A stretch of 34,621 nucleotides of DNA. Origin: Pseudomonadota bacterium (GTDB lineage Bacteria; Pseudomonadota; Alphaproteobacteria; Rhizobiales; Pleomorphomonadaceae). A program made the translations under genes and the position numbers. The stretch spans positions 1 to 34,621 of the forward strand of contig JAGSYV010000012.1 in the NCBI GenBank assembly GCA_018262505.1, read 5' to 3'. The notes beneath the pieces were generated by a model, which had not been told where the DNA came from, did no database searches, and saw only the letters and a program-made list of their open reading frames with translations. This document shows positions 1-7,143 of this stretch, in pieces; the first letter of the stretch is position 1; each line of letters starts with the position of its first letter.

Positions 1-1
1 G

Positions 2-388
2 GGCGTCAAGGAAGGCAAGATCAACGTCGCCGGCAAGGAGATCCGCGTCGCTATCGCTCATGGTCTCGCCAATGTCGAGCAGGTGATCGAAAAGGTGAGG
101 GCGGCCCGTGAGGCCGGCGAGGAGCCGCCCTATCACTTCATCGAGGTGATGGCCTGCGCCGGTGGTTGCGTTGGCGGTGGTGGGCAGCCCTATGGCGCCA
201 CCAACGAGCTCCGAACCAAGCGGGCTGCCGGACTTTATCAGGAAGACCAGACGGGTCTCTGGCGTTGTTCGCACCACAATCCCTACATCAAGGAACTCTA
301 CGCCGACTTCCTCGGTGAAATCGGCGGCCACAAGGCCCACGATCTCCTGCACACCGGCTATCAGATACTGCCGGAGTACAAGCGCTGA
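2..388 (+). CDS. [FeFe] hydrogenase, C-terminal end (partial, 5' end outside window)
   Basis: The open frame enters from the left edge and stops at TGA 386-388, leaving about 128 residues. The segment EVMACAGGC followed by VGGGGQPYG matches the third H-cluster cysteine motif of [FeFe] hydrogenases (family form MACPGGCxxGGGQP), whose cysteines hold the [4Fe-4S] and diiron subclusters. The tail, with SHHNPYIKELYADFL and then HKAHDLLHTGY, is the usual small-subunit domain that wraps the large domain. Family role: reversible proton reduction to H2, often NAD(P)H- or ferredoxin-linked in the cytoplasm. The residue after MAC is Ala where Pro or His is common. Upstream Fe-S domains and partner subunits cannot be seen, so monomeric and multimeric types cannot be told apart. 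The family call is firm, the subtype is not. Confidence 0.93.
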   Translation, partial: GVKEGKINVAGKEIRVAIAHGLANVEQVIEKVRAAREAGEEPPYHFIEVMACAGGCVGGGGQPYGATNELRTKRAAGLYQEDQTGLWRCSHHNPYIKELYADFLGEIGGHKAHDLLHTGYQILPEYKR

Positions 389-1441
389 TCATCTAGAGCA
401 TCTGGCATCGGATGGTCGCGCAGGGGCTATTGCGTGGCTGCCCGATACCCAACATGCCCAAGGTCGTATCGGCAGGGCAAGTGTCCGTTGAAGAATGGTC
501 CTGCCTTGAACGGCGGCCGGCGGATTGCAAACGTCGGCCGGCCTCGACGCCCCTCGAGTGCGACTCCACCCCTCCCTCCACATGCTGCTTGCAATCGGAC
601 CGGCCTTTCCTGGCGGCATCTTTTGTCGCCAGCGGCCGCTGCTGGGGTCTTCGCTCCGACATCCGTCGGAGCGGCTGACGGATTGACCCGTGGTGCAACC
701 GACGTGAAGCAATGTTACGACTGCGCCGGATGCTCGCGCGCAGATTGGAGCAAGGCGGGCGCCAAGGCGAGATTAAATATAAAGTATTCTCAGGGAATAG
801 CAAATGATAATTTATAGCCATCCTTTAATTTAAGTAGGTTTTTGAATATAGATCTACGGCATATAAGAGTGTATTATGGATATATCGAGTTATATTAGAG
901 AATAATTTTCGAAAACGATGATGGAATTCGGATAATGCCTGCTGTTGTTTCGATTCGACAATGTTTAGCGACCGCTAGCGTTAGAAATACGTTAGAGCCA
1001 ACTTGAGCAAATGTCCATGAGTTGAGCGGATGCTCACGCATAAACCCTGGCCACTCATCCAGTTTTGAGCATGATCTCAGCGTGAGGCTCGGGAATGATC
1101 GAAAATAACCGGCAAACATGTGCTTATGTGTGATTTTTGGGGTTTTTGTATCACTATTTGTGTCATTTTGGCTCGTAAGAACGCGAACAAACGCTCATTC
1201 ATGTTGACATCCGGTCGAGCCGGGCGTAGCGTCCCGTCAACAACAAGCGTGGCATTGAAGGCTGCGTTAGGGAAGGACTGAGAGCGCCGTGCCCGCGTAT
1301 ATAGACGTGCCGGCGAGCCGTTAGCCAAGGTATGAAGAATAATGACTGCTCCCGTCAAGGGTTCTGGCAGTAACGGGTGAGTTATGTCCAGCTTTGGCGG
1401 CCGGATTGATAAAAATAATGGACTTAGGGTGGAGACAACCG
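389..1441. other. Long intergenic region with hairpins and an AT-rich patch
   Basis: No convincing gene is seen in these 1.05 kb. The first part is GC-rich and carries a perfect 9-bp hairpin at 652-673 (CGCTCCGAC, loop ATCC, GTCGGAGCG) and a smaller one at about 610-632, either of which could end the hydrogenase transcript, although neither has a T tract. About 775-1120 is markedly AT-rich compared with both flanks. TTGACA at 1204-1209 is a possible -35 box but has no good -10 partner. Open frames in the region (for example 434-817 on the plus strand and 1077-1358 on the minus strand) have no recognisable domains, biased composition and no good ribosome binding site. The end of the region holds the candidate operator for the kinase operon. 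Confidence 0.5.
1405..1419 (+). promoter_or_regulatory. Candidate operator before dhaK1
   Basis: ATTGATAAAAATAAT resembles the TTTGATCAAAATAAC element that overlaps the -10 box of both transporter operons, matching at most positions but with the palindrome broken by one base. It lies about 23 bases upstream of the dhaK1 start. No clear -35/-10 pair is seen beside it, so operator function is inferred only from similarity. Confidence 0.35.
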
Positions 1442-2437
1442 ATGAATAGAATATTCAATGACCCTGATCGCATGGTCGAAGACGCCGTAAGTGGCTATGT
1501 CAAGGCGCATGGTGATCTAGTGTCGGCGACCGCAAATCCGCGCGTGATCAAGGTCAATTCGGCCCCGAAGGCCGGCAAGGTCGGTGTTGTGACCGGGGGC
1601 GGCTCCGGTCATGAGCCGGCTTTCCTCGGCTATGTCGGCGAGGGCATGGTTGATGCGGTGGCGATCGGAGAGATCTTTTCCTCCCCCACGGCCCAGGCCT
1701 TCCATGACGCCTTCAAGGCCTGTGACGGCGGCGCCGGTATTGCCTGTCTCTATGGCAATTACGCCGGCGACAATATGAACGTGAAGATGGCCATCAAGAT
1801 GGCTGCCAAGGAGGGCATCACCGTCAAGACCGTGGTGGCCAACGATGACGTCGCGTCCGCGCCCAAGGACGAACTGGCCAAGCGTCGCGGTGTCGCAGGC
1901 GAAATCCTGATGTGGAAGGTCGGCGCGGCGCGTGCCGCCGAAGGCGGTAGCCTGGATGAGGTCATCGCCGCTGCGCAGAAGGCCATCGACAACACTCGCT
2001 CGATCGGCATCGGTCTCAGCCCCTGCACGCTCGTCGCCGTCGGACACCCCAACTTCCAGATCAAGGACGGCGAGATGGAAGTCGGCATCGGCCATCACGG
2101 TGAGCCGGGCGTATCGGTGATGAAGACCAAGCCGGCGGCCGAGATGGCCGACATGATGGTGGACTACGTGCTTCCCGACCTGCCGTTCGCGGCGGGTGAC
2201 AAGGTTGCGGTGCTGTTGTCCGGCCTTGGTGCCACGCCGATCATGGAACTCTATATTCTCTACGATCGGATTGCCGACGTGCTCGGACAGAAGAAGATCG
2301 AGATCAAGCATAACTTCGTGGGTAATTACTTTACGTCGCTTGAGATGATGGGGGCGACCCTCACCGTCATGCGCCTCGATGACGAACTCGATCGGCTGCT
2401 GGCCCGCCCGGCTCGCTCGATCGGGTTGGTAAAGTGA
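1442..2437 (+). CDS. dhaK: DhaK-type kinase subunit, probable erythrulose kinase (copy 1)
   Basis: This 331-residue protein covers the whole DhaK fold, which binds a short ketose covalently as a hemiaminal for phosphorylation by its DhaL partner. Seen: GGGSGHEP at 52-59, NYAGDN at 106-111 (substrate-binding Asp110), and HGEPG with His219, the counterpart of E. coli DhaK His218. It lacks the insertion that follows HGEPG-IDRR in E. coli DhaK. The start is ATG 1442 behind GGTGGAGAC; an in-frame start at 1394 has no ribosome site. dhaL follows after 14 bases and an EltD-type dehydrogenase after that. Kinases of this family in mycobacteria (DerK, LerK) phosphorylate D- or L-erythrulose. That context makes a tetrulose more likely than dihydroxyacetone, but the substrate is inferred. 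Confidence 0.9.
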   Translation: MNRIFNDPDRMVEDAVSGYVKAHGDLVSATANPRVIKVNSAPKAGKVGVVTGGGSGHEPAFLGYVGEGMVDAVAIGEIFSSPTAQAFHDAFKACDGGAGIACLYGNYAGDNMNVKMAIKMAAKEGITVKTVVANDDVASAPKDELAKRRGVAGEILMWKVGAARAAEGGSLDEVIAAAQKAIDNTRSIGIGLSPCTLVAVGHPNFQIKDGEMEVGIGHHGEPGVSVMKTKPAAEMADMMVDYVLPDLPFAAGDKVAVLLSGLGATPIMELYILYDRIADVLGQKKIEIKHNFVGNYFTSLEMMGATLTVMRLDDELDRLLARPARSIGLVK

Positions 2438-2451
2438 GGGGAGGGCAGATC

Positions 2452-3090
2452 ATGAACCTTCCCGTCAGTGCGGCTGGTTTTCTAGTAACCGATCTCGTCA
2501 AGGCGATCGTCGCCGAACGCGACCACCTCAGCGAGATCGACGGCGCCATCGGCGACGGCGACCATGGCGTCAACATGGCCAAGGGGTTCAACCTCTGTGC
2601 TCAGGCACTTGGCTCGCCGACACCTGGTCTGAAGGACAGCCTTGGCATTCTCGGCAATACCTTGATGGCCGGCATTGGTGGTTCGATGGGACCGCTCTAT
2701 GGCACCTTCTTCAACGAGATGGCCGACTCCCTCGATGGCAAGACCGACCTCGACGCCGCCGCTTTCGGCCGGATGATCCGCGCCGGTCTTGATGGTGTGC
2801 TCGACATTGGCGGCGCCAAGCCTGGCGACAAGACGTTGCTCGACACTCTGGTCCCGGCGGTAGAGGCCTTCGAGGCGGCCGTGTCGGCCGGCAAGCCCTA
2901 CCGGACCGCTCTCAATGACATGACCGAGGCCGCGCGCAAGGGGCGGGATTCGACGGTCGCAATGATTGCCAAGGTGGGACGAGCGAGCCGTCTCGGCGAG
3001 CGATCGCGCGGCGTCATGGATGCCGGTTCAGCATCCTGCTGCATCATTCTGGAGACGCTGGCCACCAGTGTCGCCTCGAAGATCGACTGA
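2452..3090 (+). CDS. dhaL: DhaL-type nucleotide-binding kinase subunit (copy 1)
   Basis: A 212-residue protein of the usual DhaL length (210 in E. coli). It supplies the ADP/ATP-Mg site that phosphorylates the ketose held by DhaK. The metal-binding aspartates are Asp30, Asp35 and Asp37 in EIDGAIGDGDHG, at the same numbers as in E. coli DhaL. GGSMGPLYGTFF and the later GAKPGDKTLLDTL are further DhaL signatures. The start is ATG 2452 with GAGGGGAGGG just upstream; the frame is open further upstream across the dhaK stop but has no ribosome site there. It is the second gene of dhaK1-dhaL1-eltD. No DhaM phosphocarrier is encoded nearby, so the complex probably uses ATP directly; this is inferred from absence within the window. 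Confidence 0.92.
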   Translation: MNLPVSAAGFLVTDLVKAIVAERDHLSEIDGAIGDGDHGVNMAKGFNLCAQALGSPTPGLKDSLGILGNTLMAGIGGSMGPLYGTFFNEMADSLDGKTDLDAAAFGRMIRAGLDGVLDIGGAKPGDKTLLDTLVPAVEAFEAAVSAGKPYRTALNDMTEAARKGRDSTVAMIAKVGRASRLGERSRGVMDAGSASCCIILETLATSVASKID

Positions 3091-3127
3091 CCGGACGCTG
3101 CCGACCATTGGCTCCATGTACGAGGAC

Positions 3128-3151
3128 GACCGTGACGAACCCGTCACGGTC
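3128..3151 (+). other. Intercistronic hairpin between dhaL1 and the dehydrogenase
   Basis: GACCGTGACG, loop AACC, CGTCACGGTC forms a perfect 10-bp stem in the 148-base gap. No T tract follows, so an RNA-stabilising or processing role fits better than termination. Confidence 0.55.
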
Positions 3152-3238
3152 AGGGGCTGTATGCGGCTGACATGAACCAAGCCGGCAGGTGTTTCCATCG
3201 ACGAGATGTTGCGCCGCCGAATCTTTTGGGAGGAAGAA

Positions 3239-4354
3239 ATGAACTTCGTGAAACAACCCCGCTCGATCTCGCTCGGTGATCTGCCGGCGAAGATGGATGC
3301 CGTCGTCGCCTATGCGCCCGGCGATTTTCGCTTTACTCAGGTCGATGTGCCGCGCGCCGGCCCGGATGAAATCATCATCAAGGTCGAGGGATGCGGCATC
3401 TGCGCCGGTGACATCAAGAGCTATGACGGCGCGCCTTCCTTCTGGGGCGACAAGGATCAGCCCGCCTATATCAAGGCACCGATGATCCCCGGGCACGAAT
3501 TCGTCGGCATCGCCGTCGAGCTGGGCGAGAATGTTGCCGCCGAGGGCAAGTACAAGCTGGGCGATCGGCTGATCTCCGAGCAGATCGTGCCATGTGGCCA
3601 CTGCCGCTTCTGTCAGCGCGGTGAATACTGGATGTGCGAGAAGCACGACGTCTACGGATTCCAGACCAACGTCAACGGCGCCATGGCCGCCTACATGCGC
3701 TTCCCCAAGGAATCGCGGACCCATAAGGTTCCCAATGACTTGCTGCTTGAGAAGGCGGTCCTCATCGAGCCCTACGCCTGCTCGGCGCACGCGGTCAATC
3801 GCGGCAATGTCCAGTTCGACGATGTGGTGGTGCTTTCGGGCGCCGGTACGCTGGGTCTCGGCATGGTCGGCGCCCTAAGGCTGAAGAACCCCAAGAAGTT
3901 GATCGTCCTGGACGGCAAGGAAGACCGGCTGGAGCTTGCCAAGAAGTTCGGCGCCGACATGGTCCTCAACCCGTTCAAGGAGGACGTCGACAAGATCGTC
4001 AAGGATCTGACCGACGGCTATGGCTGCGATGTCTATATCGAGGCCACAGGTCATCCCTCCAGCGTGCTGCAGGGTCTCAAGATGATCCGCAAGCTCGGCC
4101 GCTTCGTTGAGTTCAGCGTTTTCAGCCACGACGTCACGTGTGACTGGTCGATCATCTCCGACCGCAAGGAACTGGATGTGCTCGGAGCCCATCTGAGCCC
4201 CTACGTCTATCCGTTCGTCATCGATGCCATCGCCGATGGTCGTCTGCCGACCGAGGGCGTGGTGACCCACAAGCTGCCGCTCAAGGACTATGACGACGGC
4301 TTCAAGATGATGAAGAAGGGCGACAAGTCCCTCAAGATCATGCTGATCCCTTGA
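3239..4354 (+). CDS. eltD: Zinc-dependent erythritol/L-threitol dehydrogenase (EltD-like)
   Basis: A 371-residue medium-chain dehydrogenase. Catalytic zinc ligands are Cys55 and His86-Glu87 (PGHEFVG). The structural zinc loop is intact with Cys119, Cys122, Cys125 and Cys133. The NAD loop is GAGTLGLG. Long stretches closely resemble, from memory, the mycobacterial erythritol/L-threitol dehydrogenase EltD: SEQIVPCxxCxFCxRG, DVYGF, DVTxDWSIISDxKELDVLG and GAHLxPY. Expected reaction: erythritol or L-threitol + NAD+ to L-erythrulose. The start is ATG 3239 behind TTTTGGGAGGAAGAA. It is the third gene after dhaK1-dhaL1, so oxidation and phosphorylation would be co-transcribed unless the 148-base gap holds its own promoter. 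The family assignment is strong; the exact polyol is inferred. Confidence 0.85.
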   Translation: MNFVKQPRSISLGDLPAKMDAVVAYAPGDFRFTQVDVPRAGPDEIIIKVEGCGICAGDIKSYDGAPSFWGDKDQPAYIKAPMIPGHEFVGIAVELGENVAAEGKYKLGDRLISEQIVPCGHCRFCQRGEYWMCEKHDVYGFQTNVNGAMAAYMRFPKESRTHKVPNDLLLEKAVLIEPYACSAHAVNRGNVQFDDVVVLSGAGTLGLGMVGALRLKNPKKLIVLDGKEDRLELAKKFGADMVLNPFKEDVDKIVKDLTDGYGCDVYIEATGHPSSVLQGLKMIRKLGRFVEFSVFSHDVTCDWSIISDRKELDVLGAHLSPYVYPFVIDAIADGRLPTEGVVTHKLPLKDYDDGFKMMKKGDKSLKIMLIP

Positions 4355-4363
4355 TAAAAGGCA

Positions 4364-4390
4364 TACGTGGGCGGCATCGCCGCCCACGTA
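4364..4390. terminator. Hairpin terminator between convergent eltD and deoR1
   Basis: TACGTGGGCGGC, loop ATC, GCCGCCCACGTA is a perfect 12-bp stem 10 bases after the dehydrogenase stop. A T-rich run (GCCTTTTATC) follows it when read on the minus strand, so it could end the deoR1 transcript, and it is likely to act in both directions. Confidence 0.65.
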
Positions 4391-4499
4391 CCAACAGCAG
4401 TCTGCGTGCCGGGTGATAGCAGGGAGCGTTTCCCGACGCGATGTTTGTGAGAACACGCCAAACCACCGCGCCGGCTCTCCTCGGCCAAGTGTTTGTCGG

Positions 4500-5318
4500 T
4501 TAATCTACCGGAACGGCGTCGACGATGCGTAGCTGCACGTTGCTCTTGCGCAGCAGTTCGGCTTCGGCGGGCAGAATGCCGGAATCGGTGATCACGGTGT
4601 CGAACTCGGTGAGCCCCGCCAAGCGGATCAGCGCCGTGATGCCGAACTTGGAGCTATCAACCAGCAGCACGCGACGGTCGACCGCCTCCATCAGCGCTCG
4701 CTTGGTCCGCACCACGTCTTCCTGCTGGTGGTAGGCGACGGCGCCGAGAATGGTCGAGGTCGACATGAACAGCGTGTTGGCCCTGAGTGTCGAAACGGTC
4801 TTCTCGCAGAGATAGCCGAAGAAGGCATTGAAGCGGGAATTGTAGTGGCCGCCAAGGCAAATGGTCTCGATGCCATGCGCCTCCTTCAGCATGTCGATCA
4901 CCGTGAGGCTGTTGGTGATGACGGTCAGTGGCTTGCAACCGACGATCAGCGGCGCCATGCGGGACACGGTGGTGGAATCGTCGAGGATGATGGCCTGTCC
5001 TGGCTCAACCATCTCGATGGCGGCACGGGCGATGGCCTCCTTCTCGGCATCGGCAAGACGCGACCGGTAGAGGATGGTGCTTTCGACCAGGCTTGAGGAG
5101 TGCACGGTTACGCCACCGTGGACACGACGAACGATGCCCTGTTCCTCGAGTATCTTGAGGTCGCGGTGAACGGTCATCCGGCTGACGCCGAAGTGGTTCG
5201 CCAATTCGTCCACCTGGGCGGAGCCGACAGGCAGAAGATACTCGAGAAGCGCCTTGCGCCGTCCTTCCGGTCCGGACGACGGCTTCACGCCTCGGGGGCG
5301 GTCATGTTCGATATCCAC
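4500..5318 (-). CDS. DeoR/GlpR-family transcriptional regulator (copy 1)
   Basis: A 272-residue protein with an N-terminal winged helix-turn-helix at about 20-65 (GSAQVDELANHFGVSRMTVH, then the wing RRVHGG) and a C-terminal sugar-phosphate sensor of the ribose-5-phosphate isomerase-like fold (DDSTT, TNSLTV, LGGHYN, DSSKFG). Such proteins are usually repressors released by a phosphorylated sugar. The start is GTG at 5318-5316, with GAGGAGG about 12 bases upstream. It faces the dehydrogenase operon tail-to-tail and diverges from transaldolase. The product is closely related over its whole length to the second DeoR protein at 24477-25280, which suggests an internal duplication. A natural inducer would be an erythrulose phosphate or erythrose 4-phosphate; this is inference. 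Confidence 0.92.
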   Translation of the reverse strand: MDIEHDRPRGVKPSSGPEGRRKALLEYLLPVGSAQVDELANHFGVSRMTVHRDLKILEEQGIVRRVHGGVTVHSSSLVESTILYRSRLADAEKEAIARAAIEMVEPGQAIILDDSTTVSRMAPLIVGCKPLTVITNSLTVIDMLKEAHGIETICLGGHYNSRFNAFFGYLCEKTVSTLRANTLFMSTSTILGAVAYHQQEDVVRTKRALMEAVDRRVLLVDSSKFGITALIRLAGLTEFDTVITDSGILPAEAELLRKSNVQLRIVDAVPVD

Positions 5319-5611
5319 GGTCGTAACGTTCCTCCTCAGGAATCTGTACCGGTGTTAGCACAATTCGGCGAAAATTATATATGGGTTCACCATTCAAGGC
5401 CAATGGCCGGCTTCGCATTTATGCGAAGGGGGCTGCGTGAGCATGCCAAATTCGCATCAACATAACTACATATATGATATATAAGTAACAAGAATATGTT
5501 ATATTTCCTTGACTCGGTCCGGCGACATGCTACGTTTGGATCATCCCATTTCCAATGAAGCCCGCGCGAGTGGCGCGATCGCCGCTGACCGCCAGAAGGA
5601 AGGCAAATATC
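5319..5611. promoter_or_regulatory. Divergent promoter region of deoR1 and transaldolase, with inverted repeat
   Basis: For deoR1 (minus strand) a TATAAT -10 lies at 5379-5374 with TTGGCC 18 bases further upstream. A perfect inverted repeat, CTTCGCAT-TT-ATGCGAAG, sits at 5411-5428 behind that promoter, and a further TTCGCAT occurs near 5452. For transaldolase, TTGACT at 5509-5514 and TACGTT at 5531-5536 (16-base spacer) form a candidate promoter, preceded by an AT-rich stretch with TCAACATAAC that also occurs upstream of the second deoR gene. The inverted repeat is a good candidate for the DeoR binding site. Confidence 0.55.
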
Positions 5612-6571
5612 ATGACCGACAAACTTACCGGGCTCGCCCGTCACACGGTGATCGTTGCCGATACCGGCGATATCGCTCAGATCAAGGCGGTACGGGCGCA
5701 GGACTGCACCACCAATCCCAGCCTCATCCTCAAGGCGGCGAGCAAGCCTGAATATGCTGCGTTGATGGAAGACGCCGTCGCTTACGCCGTTGCGCGCGAG
5801 CGTGGTGGAGAGGCGCGCCTCGAACTGGCGCTCGACAAGCTGGCGGTCAATTTCGGAACGGAACTGTCGCGCATCGTCCCGGGCTACGTATCCACCGAAG
5901 TGGACGCTCGACTGTCATTCGATACGGCCCGCACAGTGAAGCGTGCTGAACGCCTGATCGCCATCTATCGGGAGGCTGGCGTCGATCCGTCGCGCATCCT
6001 GATCAAGATCGCCGCGACGTGGGAAGGCGTCAAAGCCGCGGCCGAGCTCAAGGAAAAAGGCATCGCCTGCAACCTGACGTTGATTTTCGCAAAAGCCCAG
6101 GCTGCATTGTGCGGGGCAGCCGGTGTCTTCCTGATTTCACCCTTCGTCGGACGCATCACCGACTGGTACAAGGCCCACGGTACCGTCGTCACGTCCGCCG
6201 CGGATGACCCGGGCGTCCGATCGGTCCGGGAGATTTATGATTACTTCCGGGCTTTCGACTACAAGACGGTGGTGATGGGGGCCTCCTTCCGCAATACCGA
6301 TCAGATCCTCGGGCTTGCCGGCTGCGATCGCCTGACCATCAGCCCCAATCTGCTCGAAGAGTTGCGCGCTGCCGAAGGGCCGGTGGAGCGCCAGCTCGGC
6401 GCCAATCCGCCTTCGCCTGACATCCGGCCGCTCGATCTCGACGAGGCGAGCTTTCGCTGGCAGCTCAATGAGGATGCCATGGCCACCGAGAAGCTGGCTG
6501 AAGGTATCCGCCAGTTCGGCAAGGACACCGAGACCTTGTGCGGGCTGCTGCGGGCCAGATTGCCCGCCTGA
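5612..6571 (+). CDS. tal: Transaldolase (TalA/TalB type)
   Basis: A 319-residue protein, the length of E. coli TalB (317). It transfers a dihydroxyacetone unit: sedoheptulose 7-phosphate + glyceraldehyde 3-phosphate to and from erythrose 4-phosphate + fructose 6-phosphate, in the cytoplasm. The Schiff-base lysine is Lys132 in RILIKIAATW, at the same number as in E. coli. TTNPSL near 33-38, CNLTLIF and FLISPFVGRITDWYK are family signatures. The start is ATG 5612 behind AGAAGGAAGGC. In this locus it would consume the erythrose 4-phosphate made from erythruloses, and it diverges from a DeoR regulator, which suggests a substrate-induced copy beside a housekeeping one elsewhere. The long Tal form argues against a fructose-6-phosphate aldolase. 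Confidence 0.95.
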   Translation: MTDKLTGLARHTVIVADTGDIAQIKAVRAQDCTTNPSLILKAASKPEYAALMEDAVAYAVARERGGEARLELALDKLAVNFGTELSRIVPGYVSTEVDARLSFDTARTVKRAERLIAIYREAGVDPSRILIKIAATWEGVKAAAELKEKGIACNLTLIFAKAQAALCGAAGVFLISPFVGRITDWYKAHGTVVTSAADDPGVRSVREIYDYFRAFDYKTVVMGASFRNTDQILGLAGCDRLTISPNLLEELRAAEGPVERQLGANPPSPDIRPLDLDEASFRWQLNEDAMATEKLAEGIRQFGKDTETLCGLLRARLPA

Positions 6572-7143
6572 CCTGGTCCCGTGGCCTTCCCGCGCCGGTC
6601 TCATCGATCGGGGCGGGTAGGGCCCGACCATGGCTGATGTTACGTTCGAAATGAAATGATACCCCCCCCCTCTGGGAAGAGCGACGAAAGGGAGCCGGCA
6701 GGTTCCAGTCGGCGCGGGAACTCGGAAAGCTACCGCTTTTGAGGTGCTAAGTTACTTTTTTCTGCCAAAGTCTGATTTTCCTTAGCGTGACATGGAGGTT
6801 TTGTCGCGTTAATTTGCTGACCCCTCAGATGCAACAATTTCACGCATATTTGGTAGAATAAAAACAAAAACTATTGACATGATTGTTACATGCGTCATAT
6901 GTTTTGATCAAAATAACAGTAGATCACATGCGGGGGCACGAGGGAAGGTCCGTGCATGTGGGGAGAAGGCCGCCCATGAGTCACCAAGGGGCCAGCCTTG
7001 GTGACCTTGCGATGATTTTTGCCTTTGTGACGAGGTGAACCGCCGGAATATCCATCGCCGGCGGTCACTCCTGTGCCGAATTAAGCTGGGGTCATAGCTC
7101 AGAGGTGCCCACGGAGGGGTGGGCGCATTCGGGAGGAAAACAC
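6572..7143 (+). promoter_or_regulatory. Promoter, operator and structured leader of ABC importer 1
   Basis: The region holds a run of nine C at 6662-6670 and a strong promoter: TTGACA 6874-6879, an 18-base spacer and TATGTT 6898-6903. A 12-bp perfect palindrome, TTTTGATCAAAA (6902-6913), overlaps the -10 box. Nearly the same arrangement occurs before importer 2. An A-rich box (6854-6869) ends four bases before the -35. The 5' leader would be about 230 bases long and contains two hairpins: GTCACCAAGG/CCTTGGTGAC (6980-7005), followed by ATTTTTGCC, and GTGAACCGCCGG/CCGGCGGTCAC (7035-7068, one bulged A). The ribosome binding site GGGAGG is near 7131. The palindrome is an operator candidate for the SorC or DeoR regulators. 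Confidence 0.7.

Noticed and set aside
434..817. 127-residue open frame after the hydrogenase
   Set aside because: Pro/Arg/Ser-rich, without domains or ribosome binding site; the region is better read as intergenic.
1517..2311. 264-residue open frame on the minus strand, rich in His and Asp
   Set aside because: It is the antisense shadow of dhaK1, and its composition is typical of reverse reading of GC-rich genes.
6662..6670. Run of nine C as a possible phase-variable tract
   Set aside because: It lies more than 200 bases upstream of the promoter and outside any gene; an effect on expression is not apparent.
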